Below, piece by piece: positions 35,808 to 46,126 of a stretch of 64,000 nucleotides of DNA. The DNA lies in the NCBI GenBank assembly GCA_030432565.1, contig JAUIGV010000028.1, positions 1 through 64,000 on the forward strand, in the 5' to 3' direction. Within the stretch, counting starts at the first letter, position 1, and every line of letters starts with the position of its first letter. Source of the DNA: Verrucomicrobiia bacterium. Lineage in GTDB: Bacteria; Verrucomicrobiota; Verrucomicrobiia; Verrucomicrobiales; Akkermansiaceae. Under the pieces are notes generated by a model. The model did no database searches, was not told the DNA's origin, and saw nothing but the letters and a program-made list of their open reading frames with translations. The position numbers were made by a program, and so were the translations under genes.

Positions 35808-38054
35808 ATGCCTCACTTTCGAATTCTCCTCCTCGTCCTCGGAACGCTTTTGACGAACGCGCAAACCGTCAGCGAACACACCTTCGACGATGGTAACGGC
35901 CTGAAGACCTGGACGGTTGAGACCCCGGCACCCCGGGACTATTCCCACACCAAAAATCAAGAATTCGCTCTCCACCCAAAAGGCGAATTTCCCACCCCCA
36001 AAAACCGCCGCATTTTGACATCCCGCCTTCATGTTGTCATGGACGGGACCGTCACCCCCGAAGTCATCGCAAAAACCCTGGGCGCCTCCTCCTTCAAGGT
36101 CCCCCGTTATTCCCAAAAAGACCTCATCCTCACCTTCCCCCTCGCCAGCGACGCACTTGACCGGCTTCCTTCCGCCCAAGCACTTTCGGGCACACTCTCA
36201 GCCCGGCCACTGCTCGCCCGACGCCGCTTTCCCAAACTTGTTCCCAACGATCCCCGCTTTGCCTGGAGCAATACCAACACCACCTATCAATGGCACCTCA
36301 ACAACACAGGACAGAACGCAAGTGTTGCCGGAATTGACGCCAACCTCACCGACGTTTGGGACGAATTCCTCGGCACCGGCATCACCATCTCGATAGTCGA
36401 TGACGGAGTTCAAATCAGCCACGAAGACCTCGCGCCCAACATCAACCCTGAGATCGATTATGACTGGAATGACAGCACTCCCGACGACCCCACTCCGCCT
36501 CTTGAACTGCAGGGCGACGGGACCTATTTCAATCACGGAACCAACATCGCCGGCGTCATTGCCGCCAAAGGAAACAACGGGATTGGCGTGACCGGAGCCG
36601 CCCCGGAAGCCAGTCTCGTAGGACTGAAAATTCTTACCGAAGATATCGCCGCCGATGTCGAAGCTGAAGCCCTCTCCTGGCGAACCGATATTATCGATAT
36701 CAGCAACAACAGCTGGGGCGAACCGGACGACGGCGAGACCAGCTTTAAAGCCGACCCGCTTGTCGTCTCTGCGCTCCAAGACAGCGCCCAAAATGGACGC
36801 GACGGAAAGGGCTCCATCTTTGTCTGGAGCGCCGGCAATGGCCGGGATGTTTTCGACTACGCCAACTTCGACGGCTACGTTAATCAGCCCGAGACGATTG
36901 GGGTGGGCGCCATCAACTACTTTGGTCTCCAATCCTACTACTCCGAATCAGGATCCAACGTCGTCATCTCGGCTCCCTCGAACAACTTCGACGGCGAGCC
37001 CGCCATCACCACCACCACCCTCACCACCGACGGCACCTACACCGACCTTTTTGGCGGCACCTCCTCTGCAGCCCCCCTTGTCTCCGGTGTCATCGCCCTC
37101 GTCCTCGAAGCAAACCCAAATCTCGGTTGGCGCGATGTCCAGGAGATCCTCATCCGCTCCGCTCGCAAGGTAAACTCTGTCAGTCCGGATTGGGAAGACA
37201 ATGGAGCAGGCCTTCACTTTCACCACGGATTCGGAGCCGGCATGGTTGACGCCGCTGCCGCTGTCGCCCTCGCCAAAACCTGGACCAATCTGGGAACACG
37301 CCAGACCCAACAATTCAATTCACCTTCCATCGATCTCGCCATTCCCGACAACAATAGCACCGGAATTACCCACACTTTCGAAGTCACCGGTGAGGAACTA
37401 CGGGTGGAACACGTCATTCTCACCATCGACATCGATCACACCCACCGGGGCGATCTCGAAATCATCCTCGTCTCCCCCGCCGGGACTCAAAGCATCCTCT
37501 CCACAACCAACAACAGTAGCGAAGACGGCTTTGACACCTATCCCTTCCTCTCCGTCCGCCACTGGGGAGAAAAATCAACCGGTAGCTGGAGACTGATCAC
37601 AATCGACAGATTCGGCACTGACACCGGCACTCTCCGCAGCGCAACTCTCACCCTCCACGGAGCGCCCCCAAGCGGGTATCAAACCTGGGTTGAAGAAAAC
37701 TTCATTCCGACAGAGTGGAATAACGAAACTATCGCCGGAGAACTCGCCGACCCCGACCTCGACGGTCGTAGCAACCTCCTTGAATACGCTTTCGATGGAG
37801 ACCCAAAGTTGCCCGAATCCACTCTTCCAGGCGAACCCCGGATTGTTGACTCCAACGGTCAAAGCAAACTTCTCTTCACGCAAGACCTCACAAAGTCCGA
37901 TATCCAATACACTCTCACCGGTTCCAACAGTCTTTTCGGTCGCTGGCTTACCATGCCAACAACCGTTGCTTCCACAAACGGTAATCTCGAGGTTCATGAA
38001 CTCATGCTGGACTCCTCCCGAAAACAGTTTTTCAGAATCGAGATTTCCAGGTGA
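35808..38054 (+). CDS. Secreted kexin-like subtilase (S8) with P/Homo B domain
   Basis: From ATG 35808 (MPHFRILLLVLGTLLTNAQT, signal peptide) the protein has 748 aa. After an N-terminal propeptide-like region the catalytic triad is seen in ISIVDDGVQISHEDL (Asp), FNHGTNIAGVIAA (His) and LFGGTSSAAPLVSGV (Ser), with the oxyanion region VWSAGNG. A P/Homo B domain follows at about 510-625 (HVILTIDIDHTHRGDLEIILVSPAG, GSWRLITIDR), as in proprotein convertases. The ADPDLDGRSNLLEYAFDGDP spacer then leads into a final beta-rich C-terminal domain ending FFRIEISR. It is an exported endoprotease, perhaps for surface-protein processing or protein feeding. Confidence 0.88.
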   Translation: MPHFRILLLVLGTLLTNAQTVSEHTFDDGNGLKTWTVETPAPRDYSHTKNQEFALHPKGEFPTPKNRRILTSRLHVVMDGTVTPEVIAKTLGASSFKVPRYSQKDLILTFPLASDALDRLPSAQALSGTLSARPLLARRRFPKLVPNDPRFAWSNTNTTYQWHLNNTGQNASVAGIDANLTDVWDEFLGTGITISIVDDGVQISHEDLAPNINPEIDYDWNDSTPDDPTPPLELQGDGTYFNHGTNIAGVIAAKGNNGIGVTGAAPEASLVGLKILTEDIAADVEAEALSWRTDIIDISNNSWGEPDDGETSFKADPLVVSALQDSAQNGRDGKGSIFVWSAGNGRDVFDYANFDGYVNQPETIGVGAINYFGLQSYYSESGSNVVISAPSNNFDGEPAITTTTLTTDGTYTDLFGGTSSAAPLVSGVIALVLEANPNLGWRDVQEILIRSARKVNSVSPDWEDNGAGLHFHHGFGAGMVDAAAAVALAKTWTNLGTRQTQQFNSPSIDLAIPDNNSTGITHTFEVTGEELRVEHVILTIDIDHTHRGDLEIILVSPAGTQSILSTTNNSSEDGFDTYPFLSVRHWGEKSTGSWRLITIDRFGTDTGTLRSATLTLHGAPPSGYQTWVEENFIPTEWNNETIAGELADPDLDGRSNLLEYAFDGDPKLPESTLPGEPRIVDSNGQSKLLFTQDLTKSDIQYTLTGSNSLFGRWLTMPTTVASTNGNLEVHELMLDSSRKQFFRIEISR

Positions 38055-38087
38055 CGTCCCGCGATTGCTTTCATAAGGTCTCGCCTT

Positions 38088-39449
38088 ATGAGAATCCTCC
38101 TCGTCCTTTTCGCATTTCTCGGCCCCAGCTTCGCCAAGAAGAACGTCCTTCTTATTTGCATCGATGACCTCCGCCCCGAACTCAAGAGCTTCGGAGCCGA
38201 CTACATTCACTCGCCGCATATCGATGCCCTCGCCGCCCGCGGCCGCGCCTTCACCCGGCACTACGTCCAGGCCCCCACCTGCGGTGCCTCACGCTACGCC
38301 CTTCTCACCGGAACTTATGGCCCTTCGGGTAACGGAGCCCTCTTCGCCCGCGCCAACAAAATCAAAAACCCCTCCCTCCCCGGCTACTTCCGCAAAAACG
38401 GTTATACCACCGTCTCTGTCGGCAAGGTAAGCCACCACCCCGGAGGACGCGGTGGCTCGGATTGGAACGATGACTCCAAACCCGAAATGCCCGAATCCTG
38501 GGACCGCCACCTACTTCCCGCAGGAAAATGGCAGCACCCGCGCGGCTGGATGCACGGCCTTGCCAACGGTGAGATTCGCAAGAATGCCAAAGACATGGAC
38601 CTCTTCCAATCCACCGAAGGCCCCGATGAAATCTACCCCGATGGTCCCGCCGTCAACGAGACCCTCAATCAGCTGGACAAACTCGCTACGGACAAGAAAC
38701 CCTTCTTCCTCGCCACCGGCATCCTCCGTCCCCACCTCCCCTTCGGCGCTCCCGCCAAATACATGACGCATTACCAAGACGCCAAACTCCCTCCCATCGC
38801 CCACCCTAAAAAACCCGAAGGCAAAACCACTTGGCACGGCTCGGGTGAATTTATGAAATACAATCGGTGGGGAAAGAACCCCAACACCGATCCTGATTTC
38901 GCGATCGAAGTCCGCAAGCACTACGCCGCCTGCGTCAGCTACGCCGATGCCCAGGTCGGAAAGATCATCGCCCGACTCAACAAGCTCGGCCTTGCCGAAA
39001 ACACAATCATCATTGTCTGGGGCGACCACGGCTGGCACCTCGGCGAACACGCCATCTGGGGCAAACATTCCCTCTTCGAGGAATCCCTCCGCTCACCCCT
39101 CATCATCGTCGATCCCGCCGTTCAAAACCCCGGCACAAGTACGAGTTCCATCGTAGAGACCATTGACCTTTTCCCAACCCTCTGTGATCTCGTTGAACTC
39201 AGGAAACCCGACTTCCTCGACGGCACTACTCTCCTTCCCATCCTCAAAGACCCAGCCGCCATCTCCGACGGCACCGCCATTTCTTACCACGGCGGAGCCC
39301 GCACCATCCGCACCTCCACGCATCGCCTCGTCAAACACAAGAACGGCCACCACGAGCTCTACGACCATACCAGCCCGGAAGGCGAAACAAAAAACATTGC
39401 CGAAGAAAATCTGGGGCTCACCAAGGCGCTTGCCTCCAAAATCAAGTAA
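38088..39449 (+). CDS. Secreted sulfatase, iduronate-2-sulfatase-like (CGASR motif)
   Basis: The 453-aa protein has a signal peptide ([16 protein letters not shown]) and the metal-binding [19 protein letters not shown] start. The formylglycine site is CGASR (Cys near 65), the Cys-type variant with Ala in place of Pro that is common in iduronate-2-sulfatase-like S1 enzymes of PVC bacteria. Other family blocks are [29 protein letters not shown] and [24 protein letters not shown]. It likely desulfates uronate-containing or algal polysaccharides in the periplasm. It follows the protease by 33 bases but has no partner glycosidase here. Confidence 0.9.
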   Translation: MRILLVLFAFLGPSFAKKNVLLICIDDLRPELKSFGADYIHSPHIDALAARGRAFTRHYVQAPTCGASRYALLTGTYGPSGNGALFARANKIKNPSLPGYFRKNGYTTVSVGKVSHHPGGRGGSDWNDDSKPEMPESWDRHLLPAGKWQHPRGWMHGLANGEIRKNAKDMDLFQSTEGPDEIYPDGPAVNETLNQLDKLATDKKPFFLATGILRPHLPFGAPAKYMTHYQDAKLPPIAHPKKPEGKTTWHGSGEFMKYNRWGKNPNTDPDFAIEVRKHYAACVSYADAQVGKIIARLNKLGLAENTIIIVWGDHGWHLGEHAIWGKHSLFEESLRSPLIIVDPAVQNPGTSTSSIVETIDLFPTLCDLVELRKPDFLDGTTLLPILKDPAAISDGTAISYHGGARTIRTSTHRLVKHKNGHHELYDHTSPEGETKNIAEENLGLTKALASKIK

Positions 39450-39582
39450 GCTCCAACCACTTTGATGCACGGATTTGGTATCTTAATCCGCGCAGTTCCA
39501 ATGAGGGGAAACTTGGACGAATTTCCTTCCCTCTTCGTATCGGGCATGCCATGCTGCTCGACAATCTATCAAAAATTTTATT

Positions 39583-42500
39583 ATGAAGAATTCCCTCTCC
39601 CCTCATTGCAACCGAATCCCGTCTTGGATTCTCCGCCTCCTGATCGCTTCGGTCGCTCTGGCCCAGGCCGCGCCTCCTGCCAGCTGGCAGGGACCCGGAA
39701 TCGCGCCCTATGGAGCCAATGCCGGCAATCTCAACCTGTTGCCCGGTCAGCTCGTTGGAACCTGCTTTTCCCGAATCAGCAACAACGATCCCTCAAGCGA
39801 TCCGGATGGTTTCGTCCTCGCGGTTTTCGACACGCGGGACCCCGTCGCCGAGGGGGCCATACCCGGTAACCTATGGCGAACCGACTCCCTCAATCCTGCG
39901 GCGGGCCCCTTTTATCGATACCACGGCGACAACATGCGTGCCAAGGTTCTTGGCGAAGTCTTTGGGGTCTGCGTGAGCCGGGAAGATGCGCCCGACATCT
40001 GGGTTGCCGGTACCAGCGCCTATGCGGCCGATGCCAGCGGCTGGGACAATACCATTCCCCCAAACAATACCCTGCCAGCCGGAACCCAACTCGGTCGAGT
40101 CTACCGGATCGACAATGTCACCGGCAACCCTGTCGATGTCGTGTCACTCAACAATGCTCCGATTGCGGGAGGCTCACGCCCGGCCGAACTGGGTAACATT
40201 TGTTGGAACGAGAGTGGCGACGGAAGTGAGTGGGTTTACGTCAGCAACCTCAATGATGGCCTGATCTACCGCCTTGAAGCCCAAAACCTGCAGGGCAGTC
40301 AGTTAACCTTTGACCACGGAGTCGATGCCCGGCCCAACGAGGCCCTTGCACCCGTAGTGGACAATCCGGCAACCGAGATCACCGACAACCGGCGGGTGGT
40401 CTGGGGACTTCAAGTATGCCCTCTCGACGGCCGCCTTTACTATGCCGTCTACAACGGCAATTCAGCCCCTTGCGAAATCTGGTCGGTCGGACTCGACCCA
40501 ACAACCGGGGTTTTCCTTCCTGCCACCGCACAACTCGATATCACCGTTCCCACGACCCCGCAGTATCGCGCGCCCGTCGCCTCCCTGCAATTCAGCTCAG
40601 ACGGGACCCAGCTCTTCGCCGCCGAGCGCGGCCACAGTCGACTTGGCAACAACGGAGCTCACCGTCACCGCGTTCTCGAATGGACCTACGATTCCTCCGG
40701 TCCCACATGGAACCTCGTTCCTGAAATCACGCCAACTCCGACCTTCAAGTATCATCTCGGATCATCCTTCGGAGGCCAAAACGCGGCCGGCGGGGTCCAA
40801 CCCGATTGCGACGGTAACGTCTGGGTCACCGGTAATTTCTACACCGGCACCACTGCGGGAGCGGCCATTTATGGTGCCCAGCGAATCCCGGCTGGTGGGA
40901 ACTTTGCAACCCCTCCCGAACAAAGCGGCAGCACCTCACTTTGGATCGACTACAACGACTCCGCCACGGAAGTGACAAAATACGCCCTCGGCGCCCTCGC
41001 GATGTGGGAGCCATGTGGTTGCCTGGAAATTGAAGTCGATGAAATCGAATGTCCGAAGAGCCCCGATGATCCTTTTGTGATCACCCTCAATGTCACCAAT
41101 CTCTCCGGACAAACCGCGAGCATTGGGTGGATCCGCCCATGTCCCGAGGAAGATCTACCGTCCGGGGCCACCTCGGTTTCTCCGAATCCGGCCACGCTCT
41201 TTCCTCTCAACAATCCGGTTGCCCATGGAGATCAAACGACGATTTCCTTCGAGGTTCCTTTCGATCAACGGGGGCATACCATTTGCTTTAGCCTCACATT
41301 GTTTGACGAGAGTCTCAACGAATGCTGCACCGAGAAATTTTGCTTTGATCTACCGGATTGCGAGTGCGCCGAGATTACCGAGCAGAACGTGCAATCCGAG
41401 ACACTGGCCAATGGTGACATCAAACACACCATCACCATCACAGTGGAAAATCTGACCCACCTCTCCGCCAACCCCTACCCGTTCTCCTACGCCACCGTGC
41501 CACCGCAACCAGGCTTTGTGGCCTTTGATGCCACCCCAACTCCCGACCCCATTCTTCCGGGGCAAACAGGCACCTTTACCTTTTGCTACCTCTGCCCGTT
41601 GCTCCAGCAACCCTGCCCCGATAAATTGATCACGCTCATTGCCTTCCACGACGGCTCCGTCGAGAACTGCTGCTCGATCGAAGCCTGCATCGAACTTCCG
41701 CCCGGTGATAAAGTGGCTGAACCGGACAGATGCCAAATCGTGAACCAGAACGTCGTGGCCTGTCCGGACCCAACCGGTCAAGGCTGGTTCGCCGACATCC
41801 GCGTGATCATCTGCAATAACTTCTGTGAGCCCCGGATTTACGAGTGGGAAGTGACGCCCGACAGCGGGAACATCACAAACATCGTCCCAAATTCGGGGGT
41901 CACCTCATCCATTCCGCCAGGGGAATGTGAAACGATCAGCTTCCGAATCTCTGCAGATCTGCAACCCGGACAGAATGGCACCTACACCATCACTTTCCAG
42001 CCGACTGACGGAGGACCCGCCATCACTTGCAGCGGGAATTTCACCCGACCCGAGGACCCGGTCAAAGTCATCGGAATTGGCGATGAACCTCAGCCAGGAG
42101 ATCTGCAAAAAGGCCAGGTGGCAAGCCTCGTCTATCAAGTTGTCAATGACGGTAATCAGGAGGTCACCATTCCGCTTCTTTTCTCCAGTCAATTTGGAGC
42201 GTTCCTGATCGGACCTGCGGGAGAACAGCCGGATCGCTTCCAATACAGAACCTCGGCGACGGTGCCACCCGGAGGCAAAGTCGACGTCCCTTTGTCAATT
42301 CGCCTTCAGGATCCCAACCGTCTTGATCTCCCCCCTTTCGTGGAAGTCGATGTGTTCCGGCTCGACGACTCCGGCCCCTTTGGACACCTCCCGCAAGCGC
42401 GGGCCATTCAAATTCCACGGAGCACCGCCGCAAACGATCCGGCACCCGTTATTTGTGTGAATTGCTCAAATCTCGTTCCGGTTGAAGTCGGCGCGAACGC

Positions 42501-42708
42501 GCTCTTCCAGCTGGAAATTGAAATCAACGTCCCATCACTCAACCTTCAGGTTGAGAAAAGCGACGCTATCCCGAACTGGCAAACTGCCCAAATCAGGCTT
42601 ACTCCAACCGGGGCCCCGGCTGACGCAGTGACACTCCCCCGAGGAAAGCATATTCTCTATATCGATCACCAGGGACTCAATCGTTGCTTCTTCCGGTTAC
42701 GCTTCTGA
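39583..42708 (+). CDS. Large secreted protein: beta-propeller-like N-terminus and Cys-rich Ig-like domains
   Basis: The 1041-aa protein has a signal peptide (WILRLLIASVALAQA). The first 480 residues show repeated YRIDNVTGNPVDVVSLN, VYVSNLNDGLIYRLEAQ and LYYAVYNGNSAPCEIWSVG strings typical of a beta-propeller. From about 480 to 830 are three or more domains of about 110 residues with paired cysteines (CGCLEIEVDEIECP, CCTEKFCFDLPDCECAE, CCSIEACIELPPGD, CNNFCEPRIYEWEV), a pattern of Ig-like repeats probably stabilised by disulfides. The remainder is a beta-sandwich-rich region ending in GLNRCFFRLRF. I do not recognise a named family. It stands alone between the sulfatase and rtcR. Confidence 0.6.
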   Translation: MKNSLSPHCNRIPSWILRLLIASVALAQAAPPASWQGPGIAPYGANAGNLNLLPGQLVGTCFSRISNNDPSSDPDGFVLAVFDTRDPVAEGAIPGNLWRTDSLNPAAGPFYRYHGDNMRAKVLGEVFGVCVSREDAPDIWVAGTSAYAADASGWDNTIPPNNTLPAGTQLGRVYRIDNVTGNPVDVVSLNNAPIAGGSRPAELGNICWNESGDGSEWVYVSNLNDGLIYRLEAQNLQGSQLTFDHGVDARPNEALAPVVDNPATEITDNRRVVWGLQVCPLDGRLYYAVYNGNSAPCEIWSVGLDPTTGVFLPATAQLDITVPTTPQYRAPVASLQFSSDGTQLFAAERGHSRLGNNGAHRHRVLEWTYDSSGPTWNLVPEITPTPTFKYHLGSSFGGQNAAGGVQPDCDGNVWVTGNFYTGTTAGAAIYGAQRIPAGGNFATPPEQSGSTSLWIDYNDSATEVTKYALGALAMWEPCGCLEIEVDEIECPKSPDDPFVITLNVTNLSGQTASIGWIRPCPEEDLPSGATSVSPNPATLFPLNNPVAHGDQTTISFEVPFDQRGHTICFSLTLFDESLNECCTEKFCFDLPDCECAEITEQNVQSETLANGDIKHTITITVENLTHLSANPYPFSYATVPPQPGFVAFDATPTPDPILPGQTGTFTFCYLCPLLQQPCPDKLITLIAFHDGSVENCCSIEACIELPPGDKVAEPDRCQIVNQNVVACPDPTGQGWFADIRVIICNNFCEPRIYEWEVTPDSGNITNIVPNSGVTSSIPPGECETISFRISADLQPGQNGTYTITFQPTDGGPAITCSGNFTRPEDPVKVIGIGDEPQPGDLQKGQVASLVYQVVNDGNQEVTIPLLFSSQFGAFLIGPAGEQPDRFQYRTSATVPPGGKVDVPLSIRLQDPNRLDLPPFVEVDVFRLDDSGPFGHLPQARAIQIPRSTAANDPAPVICVNCSNLVPVEVGANALFQLEIEINVPSLNLQVEKSDAIPNWQTAQIRLTPTGAPADAVTLPRGKHILYIDHQGLNRCFFRLRF

Positions 42709-42780
42709 TCCGGCCGCATCCAAGATCACGCCATTTTTTGACCGCCTGGGTTACGTGTCTTTCCACGTTTCCCACGGTCT

Positions 42781-44361
42781 TCAAAGATCGCCAAAGCTCA
42801 ACCCAAACTTTGCCAGGAACTTCCGCACGCGATCAGAGTCATTCGGATTTGCCTTCTTCTTGCGCGACTCTGAGAACAACTTACGCCCGGCCTCGCTAAG
42901 CGTCTTAGATTCCCTGCACACTTTCACCACGTGCGCCAACTGCACCCGATCAAAGGAATCGATTTCTCCCTCAATCAAATCACCCACCCCATCGTCTTGC
43001 CGTCCCCGATCCCAGGATTTCTCAAGTCGTACAACTTCCGCCTCCACCTGCGCCACCTGAATCCTCCCCCTCGGAGCCAGCGTCCCCATCCGCACCATGG
43101 CGGCATTCAAATCACGAAAGTTTCCCCGCCATTCGGTCGCCGGATCCTCCGCAAATTTCAGAAACCTCTCGCGAGCCTCCTTGTTAAAGCTCACCGCCTC
43201 TCCCTCTTTCTCCGCAAACCTTTCGAGTTCATAGTCGAGATTCGGCTCCAGATCTTCCCGCCTGTCCTTCAACCCCGGAAGTTCAAATGTCCAAAGATTG
43301 ATTCGCGCCAGGAGATCCTCCCGAAAGCCTCCCTCCGCTGCCTCCATTCTCAGATCCCGGTTTGTTCCCGCGATCAATTGAAACTTGCTCTTTACCGGCG
43401 TGTCGCTTCCAACCGGAAGAAAAGTCCCTTCCTCCAAAGCCCGCAGCAGCATCGCCTGCTCGTCCATCCCCAGCTCACCAATTTCATCAAGAAATAAGAT
43501 TCCTTTGTGGGCCTGACGCAACACCCCGGGTCGATCACTCGCCGCTCCGGTGAAAGCCCCCTTCTTATGCCCGAACAAGGTGCTCATTGCGGTATCCCCC
43601 CGCAAGGTCGCACAGTTGATCTCCACAAAATCCCCCTCCATCGAAGTACGAGAGTCTCTTAACTCATAGATTCTTCGTGCCAAATGTGACTTTCCCGCCC
43701 CCGTTGGTCCGGTCAGCAAGACCGGAGCAGTCGACCGCAAAGCGACAACCTCCAGCTCTTCGATCAGTCGATTGAACGCCGCGTTCTTCGTCGCAATCCC
43801 CGACCTTAGAAAATCCCGCGCTTCCACCTGCTCCTTCGCAAATCTCGTCGCAAGCCGGTCATACTTCGAAAGATCCAAATCGATGACCTCAACCACGCCC
43901 GCCCCCGGATGCTTCATTGCCTTCCGGCCTCGTGGCGGTCCCGTTTGGATCAACTTCCCTGGCAGGAACCGGGCCTCCACCATCAAGAAGAGACAAATCT
44001 GAGCCACGTGTGTTCCCGTGGTCATGTGAGCGAAATAATTTTCCCGCTCAGGATCAAAGGGGTACTCCCGGCACAAATCCGCCAACAGCTCATAAATCTC
44101 CTGAAAGTCCCATGGATCCCTCATCGTCACCACCCGGTCAACCACCTCGGTCTCAGGAGAAACCTGCCCGATATCCTCCTTCACCCGCTTCACCAGCGTC
44201 TTAAAATTCTTCTGCTGAATCAGCTCGATCCGATCCACCACGAAATCCTCCTGCTGACACAATGAAATAGTCGGTCGCCACTTTTCCCAGCGCCGATGAT
44301 CAAAGCCCCGGTCCAAATTCGTGCCTAGAAAGCTAAAAATCACATTCCTTTTCTGATTCAT
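42781..44361 (-). CDS. rtcR: RtcR, sigma-54-dependent activator of RNA repair
   Basis: The 526-aa protein starts with an RtcR-type CARF domain (about 1-180; NVIFSFLGTNLDRGFDHRRW, YFAHMTTGTHVAQICLFLMVEARFLPGKLIQTGP). It continues with a AAA+ activator domain: Walker A GPTGAGKS, the sigma-54-contacting GAFTGA, LFLDEIGELG and NWRGNFRDLNAAM-like sensor region. A C-terminal helix-turn-helix region follows (KTLSEAGRKLFSESRKKKANPNDSDRVRKFL). In enteric bacteria RtcR activates the rsr/rtcBA operon, and its CARF domain responds to 5'-hydroxyl/2',3'-cyclic-phosphate tRNA fragments. It is transcribed divergently from rsr across a 161-bp gap that holds a sigma-54 promoter, so the same control is expected here. 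Confidence 0.94.
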   Translation of the reverse strand: MNQKRNVIFSFLGTNLDRGFDHRRWEKWRPTISLCQQEDFVVDRIELIQQKNFKTLVKRVKEDIGQVSPETEVVDRVVTMRDPWDFQEIYELLADLCREYPFDPERENYFAHMTTGTHVAQICLFLMVEARFLPGKLIQTGPPRGRKAMKHPGAGVVEVIDLDLSKYDRLATRFAKEQVEARDFLRSGIATKNAAFNRLIEELEVVALRSTAPVLLTGPTGAGKSHLARRIYELRDSRTSMEGDFVEINCATLRGDTAMSTLFGHKKGAFTGAASDRPGVLRQAHKGILFLDEIGELGMDEQAMLLRALEEGTFLPVGSDTPVKSKFQLIAGTNRDLRMEAAEGGFREDLLARINLWTFELPGLKDRREDLEPNLDYELERFAEKEGEAVSFNKEARERFLKFAEDPATEWRGNFRDLNAAMVRMGTLAPRGRIQVAQVEAEVVRLEKSWDRGRQDDGVGDLIEGEIDSFDRVQLAHVVKVCRESKTLSEAGRKLFSESRKKKANPNDSDRVRKFLAKFGLSFGDL

Positions 44362-44475
44362 TTGGATATTTTCTTATTTATTTGGATCTTATTATTTCTA
44401 TTTAGACAATGCCACAGAATAAGGAGAAACTCTTAACACACTGATTTTCAGTATCTATTGCATTCGTTTGGACAC

Positions 44476-44492
44476 TTGGCACATCCGATGCA
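44476..44492 (+). promoter_or_regulatory. Sigma-54 (-24/-12) promoter of the RNA-repair operon, with candidate upstream sites
   Basis: TTGGCACATCCGATGCA contains the invariant GG and GC with 12-bp spacing and fits TGGCAC-N5-TTGCA with one mismatch. Transcription would begin near 44503, about 20 bases before the rsr start. Two direct repeats TTTGGATATT (44361-44370) and TTTGGATCTT (44381-44390), spaced 20 bp and about 90-115 bases upstream, are candidate RtcR-binding sites; their role is an inference from position. The pairing of a sigma-54 element with a divergent sigma-54 activator gene strongly supports the promoter. Confidence 0.85.
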
Positions 44493-44522
44493 ACTAGATC
44501 TTCCAACAACTCAAACCAACTT

Positions 44523-46118
44523 ATGGCAAATCGTTCTCTCTTCACCTCCTTCCTCGGAAAAAACGTCCCAAAGGCCAACACCGTGAACAACGCCGGAGGC
44601 CTCGCCTACGCTCTCTCCGCAGAGGCCGCTCTTGCCCAGTATGCCGCCACCGGTTGCATGAATGGAACCTACTACGCCTCGGCCGAAAATCAGCTTGATG
44701 ACCTTCTTAAGCTCACTGCCCGGGTCAACGACCGTTTCATTGCGCGGACCGCGGTCTACTGCCGCGAGAAAGGATTCATGAAAGACGTTCCCGCGTTCCT
44801 TTGCGCCGTCCTCGCCAACCGTGACGTCGAATTACTCGCTGAAATCTTCCCCCGCGTCATCGACAACGGCAAGATGCTCCGAAACTTCGTTCAGATCCTC
44901 CGCTCCGGACTGACCGGGCGCAAGTCCCTCGGATCGGCTCCCAAGCGCCTCGTCCGACAGTGGCTCGACCGCGCGAGCGATCGACAACTCCTCTCCGCCT
45001 CGGTGGGTCAGTCCCCTTCGCTCGCCGACGTCGTCAAGATGGTTCACCCCAAGCCTGACAACGCGAAGCGCGAGGCCTTTTACGCCTGGTTGATCGGCAA
45101 GTCGTTTGATCTCGAAACCCTCCCCTCTCCCTTGCAAGAGTATGAAGCCTGGAAACTCACCAAGATTGGCCCCGTGCCCGACGTGCCTTTCCAAATGCTC
45201 ACTGCTCTTGATCTTGGACGAAAGGAATGGACCGCGATCGCCCGCAATGCCCCCTGGCAGATGACCCGGATGAATCTCAATACCTTCGCCCGCCACGGCG
45301 TGTTCAGGGAAAAGGGACTCGACGAAATCATCGCGAAGCGGCTCACCGACCGCGCCCCCATCAAGCGCTCACGGGTGTTTCCCTACCAGCTCCTCGCCGC
45401 TTATCTCAACGCCGGTGCCGACGTCCCAAAACGGGTGACCAACGCCCTGCAGACTGCGCTCGAGATTGCCACGGAAAACATCCCCAAAGTGCCTGGTCGT
45501 GTCGTGATCTGCCCTGACGTTTCCGGCTCCATGCATCAGGCCGTCACCGGAAACCGAAAAGGGTCCACCAGTAAGGTTCGTTGTCTCGATGTCGCCGCCC
45601 TTATTGCGGCTGCCATCCTGCGAAAGAACCCCGAGGCCCTTGTCCTGCCCTTCATGAATGATGTCGTCAAAGTGAATCTCAACCCACACGACTCCATCAT
45701 GACGAATGCGCAGAAACTCGCCAGCCTCCCCGCCGGTGGAACCAACTGCAGCGCTCCTCTCACCTGGTTGAACAAGCATCGTAGCAAGGCCGACTTCGTA
45801 TTCTTTGTCTCCGACAACGAATCATGGATCGACTCCCCCAACTACGGTTGGTGCGGCGGCGGAAAGACTCAAACCATGAAAGAGTGGCAGCAGATCAAGC
45901 GACGTTCGCCCAAAGCCAAAATGGCGTGTTTGGACATCCAGCCCAACGCCTCATCCCAAGCCATCGAACGCGAGGACATCATGAATATCGGAGGCTTCTC
46001 CGACCAGGTGTTTGAGATCGTCTCACGCTTCACCAAAGGGGAACTCGATGACGACCACCTCGTCGGAGAAATCAAAAAGATCGAGCTCCGGACTCCTTCA
46101 ACATCTCTAACCGCATAA
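44523..46118 (+). CDS. rsr: Ro60 / TROVE-domain RNA-binding protein (Rsr)
   Basis: The 531-aa protein is a bacterial Ro orthologue. The N-terminal HEAT-like TROVE ring (about 1-340) includes LDDLLKLTARVNDRFIARTAVYCREKGFMKD and GLTGRKSLGSAPKRLVRQWL. The C-terminal von Willebrand factor A domain has the MIDAS motif CPDVSGSMHQ near 340 and LPAGGTNCSAPLTWL. Ro proteins bind misfolded RNAs through the central hole and Y RNAs on the outer surface, and with PNPase help degrade or quality-control structured RNA. It is the first gene after the sigma-54 promoter and directly precedes four Y RNA genes and rtcB, as in the Salmonella rsr-yrlBA-rtcBA operon. Confidence 0.95.
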   Translation: MANRSLFTSFLGKNVPKANTVNNAGGLAYALSAEAALAQYAATGCMNGTYYASAENQLDDLLKLTARVNDRFIARTAVYCREKGFMKDVPAFLCAVLANRDVELLAEIFPRVIDNGKMLRNFVQILRSGLTGRKSLGSAPKRLVRQWLDRASDRQLLSASVGQSPSLADVVKMVHPKPDNAKREAFYAWLIGKSFDLETLPSPLQEYEAWKLTKIGPVPDVPFQMLTALDLGRKEWTAIARNAPWQMTRMNLNTFARHGVFREKGLDEIIAKRLTDRAPIKRSRVFPYQLLAAYLNAGADVPKRVTNALQTALEIATENIPKVPGRVVICPDVSGSMHQAVTGNRKGSTSKVRCLDVAALIAAAILRKNPEALVLPFMNDVVKVNLNPHDSIMTNAQKLASLPAGGTNCSAPLTWLNKHRSKADFVFFVSDNESWIDSPNYGWCGGGKTQTMKEWQQIKRRSPKAKMACLDIQPNASSQAIEREDIMNIGGFSDQVFEIVSRFTKGELDDDHLVGEIKKIELRTPSTSLTA

Positions 46119-46126
46119 CCAAAACC

